NCBI GenBank assembly: GCA_900088475.1 | Contig: FLMG01003521.1 | Coordinates: 62,001-126,000, forward strand | Direction of reading: 5' to 3' | DNA length: 64,000 bases | Source: Hyphochytrium catenoides | Taxonomy: Eukaryota; Sar; Hyphochytriomycetes; Hyphochytriales; Hyphochytriaceae | In this document: positions 35,725 through 44,114 of the stretch, one piece after another | Layout of the letters: each line of letters opens with the position of its first letter | Position numbering within the stretch: position 1 is the stretch's first letter | Notes under the pieces: generated by a model | The model's input: the letters and a program-made list of their open reading frames with translations, nothing else | Told to the model about the DNA's origin: nothing | Databases searched by the model: none | Position numbers and translations under genes: made by a program

Positions 35725-37254
35725 CTATTTCTTAGTCTGTAGGGCGTTCAGCAGCATTATCTTCTCTGGATAGTGTCTTTGCTTGACGAGTTTTTCGCTT
35801 CGTAGTTTCACATCATTCGCCATCATCGTCTTTACCAGTTTTGCTGTGTCCTCCTTATCCCTGAGAAAGGTTTCAAGCGTGATATCAAAGGCATACATAA
35901 GATTCTCAACACGGCGGGAAGCAGGTAAGAGGAATACGTTCTTGTCCAGATAACGCTGTAGATGTAGTTCCAGTCCAACCTTGATTTCTTGTTTTAGTGA
36001 TTCTACTCCATCGTAGGCCGAGAGCTTGACCTCGTGATCATAGTCTGTCACTTGTACTTTGCCCAGATAGAGTTTGTAGATAATGGGTTCGAGTGTTGTC
36101 TTGATGAGTCGATCATCCATACAGATATCTCTAAACTCCTTCATGTTCAAGGGGACAGTCTTCTGGAGTTGACGCCTAACGGCCTTGGAGAGCTCTTCAA
36201 CAACTTGCAGATTGGATCCTCGGGTGATCGTATACTTAGGTCGATCGAGAAGTTGCTCTGGACTCAATGGGGGATGAAGTTTGAGTTTGGAGAGGGTAGC
36301 TCTGGAGAGAAGCTCACCATACCGCATCAGTGTCTTTGAGGGTCCAGAGAAGGGCTGTACCTCGTTCCCAAAAAGGTTGTGGCGCCTTGCTAGACCATTG
36401 TATCCTACATAAAACTTTCTAACGACGCAGGCTTCTGGATCAGGAGGAACAGACTTAGCGTTCGCTATTTTCTGGCTCATTGTGCCAACCCCTATATTCT
36501 TCATTCGAGATATAAGGGATTCTGTAAGTCCTGAGGACGACGTTATTGTCCCGAACTTACTTGCACTATGGAAGTTAATGAGAGGCTCCATGTCATACTC
36601 AACGGGGAACGTCTCGCTTTGTAGATCTGAGACTGTCAAGTCATAGACAACATCTGAGTTTGGATCGAAGTCATGTGGGGCTTGTGGAACGAAGGATGCC
36701 ATACACTGGATAGTACTAAGGGGTGGACCCTTTGGTGCTGGAGGATCTTGTTCTGGCTCAGGCTGTGGTAGCGTTTGATTGTTAGGCTCGTAGGCAAGGA
36801 CTGCATTGTTAAGTCTTGTGATGAGGCGTTGTTGTTCGAAGTATGGGATTCCACCATTCTCAATCCAGGTTTTCAGGAGTCGATAGTACATCTCTGACCG
36901 ACCAGGTTTGATGCATTTTAACAAGGACGCTCGGGTCTGGCCTGAGCTTTGTTTATCAGCGTTGTCCTTACAGTAATAGTTCTTAAGTAGACTAACATCA
37001 AGAGTATCCAAACTTCTTTGGAGCTCCAGGATCAGTGTGCGAGTAGCTTTGTCTATACTTTCAGCATGTTGTGCCTGGTCACTTATCTTGATGATAGTCT
37101 CTACAGCATCCACAATCGCTAGGACAGTCTGTGGTTTACCTCGTTCTGGCTTTGGGATATCATCTGGCGTGAGGTCAATCTCTATGCGCCTTGTTAGGTC
37201 CGAATTGCCCAGTACAAGGATAATATTTTGATAGAGAAGCCAAAATACATCCAT
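35725..37254 (-). CDS. Large unknown protein
   Basis: 509 residues, ATG start. A helical N-terminal half is followed by a Pro/Gln/Glu linker (~165-185) and a longer C-terminal region with an all-alpha look. Its position among replication and virion genes and its size suggest a structural or core protein. No family is recognised. Confidence 0.7.
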   Translation of the reverse strand: MDVFWLLYQNIILVLGNSDLTRRIEIDLTPDDIPKPERGKPQTVLAIVDAVETIIKISDQAQHAESIDKATRTLILELQRSLDTLDVSLLKNYYCKDNADKQSSGQTRASLLKCIKPGRSEMYYRLLKTWIENGGIPYFEQQRLITRLNNAVLAYEPNNQTLPQPEPEQDPPAPKGPPLSTIQCMASFVPQAPHDFDPNSDVVYDLTVSDLQSETFPVEYDMEPLINFHSASKFGTITSSSGLTESLISRMKNIGVGTMSQKIANAKSVPPDPEACVVRKFYVGYNGLARRHNLFGNEVQPFSGPSKTLMRYGELLSRATLSKLKLHPPLSPEQLLDRPKYTITRGSNLQVVEELSKAVRRQLQKTVPLNMKEFRDICMDDRLIKTTLEPIIYKLYLGKVQVTDYDHEVKLSAYDGVESLKQEIKVGLELHLQRYLDKNVFLLPASRRVENLMYAFDITLETFLRDKEDTAKLVKTMMANDVKLRSEKLVKQRHYPEKIMLLNALQTKK

Positions 37255-37315
37255 TTAAACAGGTGAGGCGAGAGTATATTATAGGTTTCGTTTGTTATTA
37301 TATTAAATAAACATA
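37255..37315. promoter_or_regulatory. Divergent promoter region
   Basis: 61 bp between divergent ATGs with GTATATTATAGG (37274-37285) and TATTATATTAAATAAA near the plus-strand start. Confidence 0.5.
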
Positions 37316-38260
37316 ATGGAAGACTATGCCGTAATCCCCAACATCATTGATCGTTCACTGCGACCATCGGATGAAGATGACCCTGATGTCGCTGCCGAGT
37401 CAAGCGATCCACCCGCATATCCCGCGAAAGCTGTGGACGTAGCTGCGTCGAAAAAGTCAGGTCGCGGAGTTGCTGTTGGGGCAGCGGGGGTTGGAGCTGC
37501 TGGAGCGGCGAAGACTGGTCTGCTGGCAAACATCTTTACAGTGCGCTCTGTCGTCATTGTAATTATCATAGTCTCAATCTTGTTGTTGGTTTATGTCTTG
37601 TACACTTATGCGAAGATCAAGTCCGCGCCGGCACCTGCGGCAAGACCTACAGTACGGGGTGCGAAGGGTCGTGGATCATCGGTTGAAGCTTCATCGACTA
37701 GCAAGAGTGACTTCCAACATACTCCTGTTCCCAATCGTACACTAAGCAAAGAGGAAATCAATCTTGCAGAGCTAAGTGCCCTGCGTGAGGCAGCAAGTAA
37801 ACGCAAGCAAGAACGCGCGAATCGTAAGAACGCACCAACACCGACGGCAGCAGCAGAAGCAGAAGTTAGTCGAGGATTCACATCTGAGAGCAAACCACCC
37901 TTGGATCATATGAAAGACAATGTGTTGCACGACCCTCCTCCTGTTGATGTGATCATTGTAGCAGCAACGACTGCTGATCCTCCTACCACCCATGAAGGCA
38001 GAAGCAGATTTGAAGTGATTACCGACACTGCTTCGCTAGAACAACCACCACAGGCCACGCCAGACCAGCCACCCCAAGTCCCACCAGAGCAGCCACATGA
38101 TACTTCAGACCTGCACCAGTCAGAGCAGCCTGCTACTTCAACATCAATCATAGATGACGAATCAGAGATTCCTGATGATGTAGTAGACACCGCAGTGATA
38201 GACGAGGTGGAAGCAGCTACAGAGCACGACACGGTTGATGACTTTCTCAATGGAATCTAG
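37316..38260 (+). CDS. Single-pass membrane protein with disordered tails
   Basis: 314 residues. A Gly/Ala-rich stretch (about 52-65) leads into one strong transmembrane helix at about 75-98 (SVVIVIIIVSILLLVYVLYTY). The ~210-residue tail is Pro/Glu/Asp-rich and disordered. The N-terminal ~70 residues are acidic then basic. This layout fits a virion inner-membrane protein. No family is recognised. Confidence 0.75.
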   Translation: MEDYAVIPNIIDRSLRPSDEDDPDVAAESSDPPAYPAKAVDVAASKKSGRGVAVGAAGVGAAGAAKTGLLANIFTVRSVVIVIIIVSILLLVYVLYTYAKIKSAPAPAARPTVRGAKGRGSSVEASSTSKSDFQHTPVPNRTLSKEEINLAELSALREAASKRKQERANRKNAPTPTAAAEAEVSRGFTSESKPPLDHMKDNVLHDPPPVDVIIVAATTADPPTTHEGRSRFEVITDTASLEQPPQATPDQPPQVPPEQPHDTSDLHQSEQPATSTSIIDDESEIPDDVVDTAVIDEVEAATEHDTVDDFLNGI

Positions 38261-38334
38261 ATGTCATACCACTGGAGTGATTTGAACCTGTTCACACGCT
38301 GGGGGTTATATAATACAGTCAATACCCGTTTGGA

Positions 38335-38350
38335 CAACAACTGATTGTTG
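38335..38350 (+). terminator. Hairpin downstream of the membrane protein gene
   Basis: CAACAA-CTGA-TTGTTG, 75 bp after the stop. Confidence 0.4.
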
Positions 38351-38359
38351 AACAAAACC

Positions 38360-38406
38360 AATTGCCCTAAGATCTTACTACTGATAGGTAGGATTTTAAG
38401 GCAATT
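38360..38406 (+). terminator. Second, longer inverted repeat
   Basis: AATTGCC (38360-38366) and GGCAATT (38400-38406) enclose a partly pairing loop. The 38261-38590 gap has no convincing gene apart from these hairpins and the leader of the next gene. Confidence 0.4.
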
Positions 38407-38579
38407 TCTCAAGTGCAGAACAAGCCCCTTTAGATTTTTGATGTCAAGATAAAGTGTTGGGGACATAAATAAATGCTTTTTTCTAATCTGTTCGGCCTAT
38501 TAAAGAGTAGTTTTGATAAGTGTATCAAACTTCTTAGTTCCCTGAGCTTTTTAACTTGTAGCAGATAACCGTGTTTTCG

Positions 38580-38586
38580 AGCCCAA
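38580..38586 (+). promoter_or_regulatory. AGCCCAA leader motif
   Basis: It lies 4 bp before the ATG at 38591. Confidence 0.45.
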
Positions 38587-38590
38587 AGCC

Positions 38591-39139
38591 ATGTCTTCTA
38601 GCCGTGCACCTCTTACAACTCCGCCAGCATTTCTTGCTGGAGCATCCGCAGCTACCCCAGCGGTTGTACCAAGTGGTACTCCAGCTACTGTAACGCCAAC
38701 TGCATCTGTAACTGATTCACCTGCAGTCGTTACGCCGACCTTCACTGCACCCAAGCAGTCTACCCCCATCGCCGTTACTGCTGGTGTTCCAGCTGTAATG
38801 GGACCACCCATTCCCGCAGAGCCTCTTGCTCCAACGACGACGCCATTTGTGGTGCCATCTGTGCCTCAGGAGGTACCTCCACATACTTACACCACGACTA
38901 TCAAGACTCATGGTGTGAAAGAGCCACAGGCCGTTCAGAGAGATACTGCTCCACATACCTACCACACAACTGTTAAGACTCCAGGTCTTAAGGTTGTTGA
39001 GGCATCCATTGATGGAAAGGATGTCTCCGGCGAGGGCCAGTCTGATGAACAGTCTGGTGAGGGCGACAAGGAGCAGCAGCAGGACAAGCCAACCCTCCAG
39101 AGCCGTGGCCGCCAGCAGCAGCGTCAGCAGAAGCAGTAA
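38591..39139 (+). CDS. Low-complexity protein next to the histone doublet
   Basis: 182 residues. The first ~95 are Ala/Pro/Thr/Val-rich. Two similar units follow, PPHTYTTTIKTHGVK and APHTYHTTVKTPGLK. The end is acidic, then Gln/Arg-rich (SRGRQQQRQQKQ). It shares the AGCCCAA leader and an MSS(S)R start with the histone doublet gene 280 bp downstream. Abundance-type composition suggests a late virion or DNA-associated protein. Function is unknown. Confidence 0.65.
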   Translation: MSSSRAPLTTPPAFLAGASAATPAVVPSGTPATVTPTASVTDSPAVVTPTFTAPKQSTPIAVTAGVPAVMGPPIPAEPLAPTTTPFVVPSVPQEVPPHTYTTTIKTHGVKEPQAVQRDTAPHTYHTTVKTPGLKVVEASIDGKDVSGEGQSDEQSGEGDKEQQQDKPTLQSRGRQQQRQQKQ

Positions 39140-39313
39140 GTATCCAAGTAATGTCTTCTATGATACGTTCCTCTCTTTTTTTGCGCGACAATATAAAGTT
39201 CTTCGCCTCTCGATGGATCCACATAGATGGGGCATGCTTCGCGGCTCATCGCTTTAACGTTGTTGGATGTATCGTATGGGACTAGACATGCAGAATTAAT
39301 GCTTGGTATAATC

Positions 39314-39332
39314 ATCCAATTAAACATTGGAT
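39314..39332. repeat. 7-bp perfect inverted repeat in the gap before the histone doublet
   Basis: ATCCAAT-TAAAC-ATTGGAT. The 39140-39420 gap otherwise holds a T-run (39177-39182) and AT-rich sequence, with no convincing ORF. Confidence 0.4.
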
Positions 39333-39404
39333 TTGGTTAAAGGTATTATACGACTTATTGGTACTTCCCAGTTAACTTGAGCATTTCCAACTTTAGAATA
39401 TCAA

Positions 39405-39411
39405 AGCCCAA
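39405..39411 (+). promoter_or_regulatory. AGCCCAA leader motif of histone-like gene
   Basis: It lies 9 bp before the ATG at 39421. Confidence 0.45.
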
Positions 39412-39420
39412 CCAAAAGCC

Positions 39421-40587
39421 ATGTCTAGCCGCACCGCTCTGTCGCCAGTGAAGCCTGCACCAGCAGTGGCAGACGCACCAGTAGAGGAACCTCCAGTTGA
39501 GACCAGCACCACCACGCCCACAAGCAAGCGTAACCAGTCATCTGTGAGTGATGATGGCAAGACCCGACGTCACTTGACTTCGGTGCTCGACATCAACATC
39601 AGTCAGGCTCGCTGCCACCGTCATCTTCGCTCGAACTTAACTGATGACGAGATCGCACTACAGATTAAGGATCTCCGTGACAGCCTAAAGGATAATCCTC
39701 ACATTGCTCGTGTTAACAAGCTTAATGCTCAGATCAAGGAACTGACCAAGAAGCAGCGTGAGGCCAAAGACCCAGCTGTGAAGACCCGTTATGCAAACCA
39801 GATTAGTGCCGTGGTGAAGGTGCTTAATGAGACTCCCGATTTGCAGAACGTTGTTGATATCTCCTGCAAGATTGCTGAGTTAAGTAAGAAACTGGTGCGT
39901 CTTAGCAGTGAAGTATCTGTAGTGGTTGCTACTGTATGTGACATCATAGTAGAGGACCTTGTAACCTTTGCGATGGACCATGTACTAAGCATCAACAAGA
40001 AGCAGGTCTACCCACGCCACTTCGTTGCCGCCGGTGTTGAAAATACTAAGAGCTATCCCTTCATCCGCAACCTACCAGTGTTTCGTGAAGAGGTAGTCAA
40101 AGCTGCGGCGACTGCTGAAAGCACCTCGAAGTCAACTACTAATAGTAGCACAAGTGAAGAGCCAAACCCAGCTGAGGAACCTGTAGAAGATGTTTCTGCT
40201 GCGACTACTAATGAGGTGAATGACTCTGATAATGATCCAGAGATGAGCAAAATTAACTTTGTCACCTACGTAAACAACGCAATTAACAAGGTCAAGAGCA
40301 CTGAGAAGTACAGTGAGACGAGGATCAGTAAGGAGACCCGTAAGTATTTGAGCAATTTGATCATCGGCTTCATCCGAAGGATCTCGCACTGGGCACAGGT
40401 CGTAGTTCAAGACTTCAGTGATGTGCGCACGCTGAATCCCGAACATGTGATTCATATTGTCAAGCTCATGCTCAAGGATGAACATGCTCCCGACTCTGTC
40501 TTCCAAGAAATCAACTCTAAGGTCAATGAGAAACTAACATTGTACAAAGAGCACTGTGCTAAGACTGGTGTTGTCGATGCCCCATAG
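39421..40587 (+). CDS. Viral histone-fold doublet (H2A-like then H2B-like)
   Basis: 388 residues. Residues ~162-218 (SSEVSVVVATVCDIIVEDL, then NKKQVYPRHF, then FIRNL) follow H2A from alpha2 through the conserved NKK...PRH loop to the end of alpha3. Residues ~280-376 (FVTYVNNAINKV, TRISKETRKYL, GFIRRISHWA, RTLNPEHVIHIVKLML, then a long last helix) follow H2B helix by helix. ISQARCHRHLR at 59-69 may be the displaced H2A alpha1, with a ~90-residue coiled insertion before alpha2. The link between the folds is Ser/Thr/Glu-rich, and the N-terminus is a disordered tail. Marseilleviruses have fused histones that build nucleosomes; here the order is A then B. It would package viral DNA. The fold call is by eye. 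Confidence 0.7.
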   Translation: MSSRTALSPVKPAPAVADAPVEEPPVETSTTTPTSKRNQSSVSDDGKTRRHLTSVLDINISQARCHRHLRSNLTDDEIALQIKDLRDSLKDNPHIARVNKLNAQIKELTKKQREAKDPAVKTRYANQISAVVKVLNETPDLQNVVDISCKIAELSKKLVRLSSEVSVVVATVCDIIVEDLVTFAMDHVLSINKKQVYPRHFVAAGVENTKSYPFIRNLPVFREEVVKAAATAESTSKSTTNSSTSEEPNPAEEPVEDVSAATTNEVNDSDNDPEMSKINFVTYVNNAINKVKSTEKYSETRISKETRKYLSNLIIGFIRRISHWAQVVVQDFSDVRTLNPEHVIHIVKLMLKDEHAPDSVFQEINSKVNEKLTLYKEHCAKTGVVDAP

Positions 40588-40638
40588 AACAAGGAAAAAA
40601 TTGCATGACCACCTTCTTAAAATTTTTTTTTCTTCTTC

Positions 40639-41886
40639 TTACAAGTCCTTGGATAGGTAATGTAGGACTACCTTGCAGAAGAACATTACATCTTGCTCCG
40701 TTGTGGCTTCGGAGAGACTTACACGCAGTACTCCAGGACGCAAGTTGGCTGGGATCTGTAGCGCATCCACCACATGACTGGCCTTCTTAGAGCTTGTATT
40801 ACAGGCGGACCCAATACTTACAATCACGCCATGACTTTCCAGTTTCTCTTTCAGCTTAACGTTACACATGTTAGGTTTATCAATGGTCATGAAGAGCGTA
40901 CCCGGTACTGTTATGAGAGGAATTCGTGGAGACAACCAGACAACCATACACCTCTGCCCATGGTTTGGCCGATAGTCCTGTATATAGCAGGTTGGTACTC
41001 TCTTTGCCAATGTTGTCTTGATGAGGTCTCTTTTCTTTCTAATCTCATTGGTTTTGTTTGTAAGGTCAGTCATTGCCATCTTGTAAGCCATGAAGGACGC
41101 GGCAACATTGGGCACGCTCTCTGTACCCCCACGAAGACCGTAGTTCTGTGTTCCGTAGACCAGAGGAGGCAAGTCATAACCCTTGATCAGCTTATTACTA
41201 AGGACGAGAAGGCCTGTTCCTGCTGGACCATGAAGCTTATGGAAACTAACGGAGAAGGCATCTACGTGTAGCTCATGCGGCTTGATTGCTGTTTTGCCGA
41301 AGAGTTGGACAAGGTCAGAGTGAAAGGGTACTTTCTTCTGCTTACATATTTTACCAATCTCCATAATGTTATTCATAATGCCAGTCTCATTGTTGACTCC
41401 CATAATTGAGACGAGACAGGTGTTTGGCCGGAAACTCTTCTTGAACATCTCAATATTGACACAGCCATAGTACAAGTCCCCAGGCTGGTTGTATACAGGG
41501 ACGTAGGTCACTTGTGCTAGCTTGTCAGCAACAAGCCGCTCACAACAGAGAAGAATGGATTTATGCTCTACATTAGAAACAATAAGGTGAGGCATGATGC
41601 CTGTCTTCTTGGCATAAGACCTAACTGAAGATGTTAGAATGTGACTATTGGATTCTGAGGCTCCCGAAGTGAACAAGATAGTATAACCATTCATCGTATC
41701 CATATCGAACCCACACTGTTCTGCAATGTAACTTCGAAATGCCTGGAAAAGCTTCTTACACTCCTTGGCAGAGGCATAGTTACTGCTTGCGTTACCACGA
41801 TTGACCCATTTCATCATGGTGTTGATGACCGCTTGCGGCATCATTGTCGTGGCATTGTTATCCAAGTAGATCATCCTGTCAGACAT
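40639..41886 (-). CDS. NifS-like cysteine desulfurase (PLP-dependent)
   Basis: 415 residues. YLDNNATT (7-14), His108 in NVEH, Asp209 in VDAFS and Lys217 in SFHKLHGPAG form the PLP site. Cys362 in SIGSACNTSS is the persulfide-forming residue. All key residues are kept, so it should pull sulfur from cysteine. No scaffold or tRNA-thiolation partner is visible in this window. A NifS-like gene is a known asfarvirus feature, which supports that kinship. A TATATATAC stretch lies just upstream of the ATG. Confidence 0.9.
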   Translation of the reverse strand: MSDRMIYLDNNATTMMPQAVINTMMKWVNRGNASSNYASAKECKKLFQAFRSYIAEQCGFDMDTMNGYTILFTSGASESNSHILTSSVRSYAKKTGIMPHLIVSNVEHKSILLCCERLVADKLAQVTYVPVYNQPGDLYYGCVNIEMFKKSFRPNTCLVSIMGVNNETGIMNNIMEIGKICKQKKVPFHSDLVQLFGKTAIKPHELHVDAFSVSFHKLHGPAGTGLLVLSNKLIKGYDLPPLVYGTQNYGLRGGTESVPNVAASFMAYKMAMTDLTNKTNEIRKKRDLIKTTLAKRVPTCYIQDYRPNHGQRCMVVWLSPRIPLITVPGTLFMTIDKPNMCNVKLKEKLESHGVIVSIGSACNTSSKKASHVVDALQIPANLRPGVLRVSLSEATTEQDVMFFCKVVLHYLSKDL

Positions 41887-41947
41887 CTTTAGTATATATA
41901 CTTGAAAAAAAATTGCTTAACACCTATGGTTATCGTGCTAGTCTCGT

Positions 41948-44059
41948 TCATTGACGATACTTGGTCAGGCGGTAGATGGTCAAGTTGAACTTCCGTCCTA
42001 TTGTTTGGATGGTATTAACAACTTTCTGTTTCTCAGTAATGCTAACATTATCAAAGAAGATGACCGTCGTAATGGCCACTGGGTTCTGAATATGCCGGTA
42101 GTTGCAGCACAGTTGCACCTTTTTATCTTTGAGTAGACTCTCATGGCACTTTATCTCATTACGGACAAACTCAAGGGAGTCTCGGTTTGTGTAGATCAGA
42201 TAAGAACAATCTTTCTCGTCAATACACCGCTTGTCGTTAACCCCAAACGTCTCGACATCTCTATAGTGCCATCTAACGTTATCATCAACCCAGATCTTGG
42301 CAGAAGTACATGGACGACCTGCAAGGAGCTCCAGCAGAGTCAAGATCTTAGTGTCCGTATTCACCAAACTGTTATACTTCAGAGTTCCCGTGTTGATGTC
42401 CTGCTTGCGCTGGATCAGATCTGTATCGAAAGCAATGTAGCTTATATTATTGGTTTGTGAGTTACGAACTGCCTTGAAAGGATGAGAACACTTAGGGCAC
42501 TTGTTGATCAGCCGTGATCGATTAATAAAAATGCAGTCTATGCAAAGAAGTACCTGACAGCAGTGAAGAATGAAAACGTGATCATCCAATTCCCCAAAGG
42601 GAACAAAGCAACACTGACACTCATAATCTTCCAAGTTCTCTATTAGACGGTCTAGAGGCTTCAGCATCCTAGACCGGTCAGCTTCCAGTTCCTCTTTTAC
42701 TTTCCGGCAAGCCGATAACACCGCTTCACCTTTCATCTTCAAGGGAACGCGCTTGCGCTGCTTCATCTTGTGGTAGAGCGTGCGCATGAGCTGACTATTT
42801 TGCCTAGAGTCGCTCAGGTCAGAGTCCATGATAGACTCTACATCCCTAAGGCACTCTTGAGTATGGACAAACTCATTGTTGCAATTCTGTAAAAGCATGT
42901 AGTGAAGACTATCAAGAGAGTCACAGGAGATGCCTAGCATCTTTGCCAGTTCTGGAATCTTACCATCATGAATGAGGTTAGATAGAGAGTCTTGAAGAAC
43001 ATTCTGATACTTGAAGACATTGCGATTACTATTCACTACTACGTTATAGGAGCTAACCTTAGGTAGCTCATAGAATTTGCGAATGAAGGAAGCATCAATT
43101 TTCAGTGTGAAGAAGCGCTGGACGCTGTCGTCCTTACAGAGCTGTAAGATTGGATTATTATAAAAGTCATCTCGTATAAATTTTTCCATGCTGCCACTCA
43201 CACTCGGTCGGATAGACCCTAGCGACTTCCGTGGCTGATTGCAGAGCACCCACGTGAAGTCCACGCTCAAGAAGGGATCGTCATATGTCAGCTTCAAGTC
43301 ATTAAAGTTATCAATGATACAACGCTTGAACTTGTACCCTTCCGTCACCAACTTGAACTGTTTTACTATAGATATGGCACTAGTAATGCCGCTAGCTCCA
43401 GCTGTACTACTAGTACTTCTACTAGTAGCATCACTAGGAGGACTTGTACTTGGAGACGCAGGTGATGATGAGCCAGTGGAAATTGCTCTTGACGATGAAG
43501 GCGTGTCATCTCCTACGGGTCTCAAAATTTTATGCTTGAGCAAAATGATGTTGACACTTGAAGACGTCACCGGCGGGTTAGTTAGAAGCTGCGCCACTAT
43601 ATCTAGATCCTCAGGAGTGCTTACTTTCAAGTACTTCAAGTCGGTGTACTGCTCTATCATGCGAATATAGGTATCAATACCTCTAGAGTTGGTGATGATC
43701 ACTGTCCATGGCACGGTCACAAGGTCAATCACCTCCAGGCTACAGATGAGATGATGCGTGCACTGGTAAGTACAGGCAGTAAACCAGTAACCGGAGTAGT
43801 TGCAGGTATTACTTCGAACTGGCTCCTCTATGGTATCACAGACCAAGGCAAGACTGGTCAGTGTCTTTCCGACTGGCAGTTTCTCACAGACGATGCCTTT
43901 ATCACATGTCATTCTCATATTATTCTCACCAAGATCAATACTGGGCGTCGCTTCCATCGTATACATGGCATGCAAGAGCATCTGCTGGCATCCATCCAAC
44001 TCATATTTGAAGTTCCTAGGGATACGTACAAGAGAAGGGTCCTTTATCGGCCTATTCAT
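41948..44059 (-). CDS. Decayed SF2 helicase fused to a RING finger
   Basis: 703 residues. LPVGKT (61-66) sits where Walker A should be, and IIDNFND (248-254) where DEAH should be, so ATP-binding residues are largely lost. A Ser/Thr insertion lies at 186-225. A RING finger follows with C481, C484, C500/C501, C506, C509, C521 and C524. The last ~120 residues end in a helicase-like VVNTIQTIGRKF. It keeps the SNF2-RING layout without clear ATPase motifs, perhaps as a ubiquitin ligase or polymerase-associated factor. It is divergent from the active A18-like helicase. Confidence 0.65.
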   Translation of the reverse strand: MNRPIKDPSLVRIPRNFKYELDGCQQMLLHAMYTMEATPSIDLGENNMRMTCDKGIVCEKLPVGKTLTSLALVCDTIEEPVRSNTCNYSGYWFTACTYQCTHHLICSLEVIDLVTVPWTVIITNSRGIDTYIRMIEQYTDLKYLKVSTPEDLDIVAQLLTNPPVTSSSVNIILLKHKILRPVGDDTPSSSRAISTGSSSPASPSTSPPSDATSRSTSSTAGASGITSAISIVKQFKLVTEGYKFKRCIIDNFNDLKLTYDDPFLSVDFTWVLCNQPRKSLGSIRPSVSGSMEKFIRDDFYNNPILQLCKDDSVQRFFTLKIDASFIRKFYELPKVSSYNVVVNSNRNVFKYQNVLQDSLSNLIHDGKIPELAKMLGISCDSLDSLHYMLLQNCNNEFVHTQECLRDVESIMDSDLSDSRQNSQLMRTLYHKMKQRKRVPLKMKGEAVLSACRKVKEELEADRSRMLKPLDRLIENLEDYECQCCFVPFGELDDHVFILHCCQVLLCIDCIFINRSRLINKCPKCSHPFKAVRNSQTNNISYIAFDTDLIQRKQDINTGTLKYNSLVNTDTKILTLLELLAGRPCTSAKIWVDDNVRWHYRDVETFGVNDKRCIDEKDCSYLIYTNRDSLEFVRNEIKCHESLLKDKKVQLCCNYRHIQNPVAITTVIFFDNVSITEKQKVVNTIQTIGRKFNLTIYRLTKYRQ

Positions 44060-44114
44060 TCCTATAAAGCTTCAATTTGAATATCTTTATAGTAATACTA
44101 TAGATATTACTAAA
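44060..44114. promoter_or_regulatory. Divergent promoter with crossed TATAAAG elements
   Basis: TATAAAG on the plus strand (44063-44069) lies about 46 bp before the ATG at 44115. CTTTATAG (44085-44092) gives the same element on the minus strand, 26 bp before the ATG at 44059. Confidence 0.6.

Noticed and set aside
43800-44114. Extended N-terminus for the A18-like helicase
   Set aside because: The extension starts at a non-ATG codon, overlaps the divergent gene, and would swallow the shared promoter. The double ATG at 44115 fits better.
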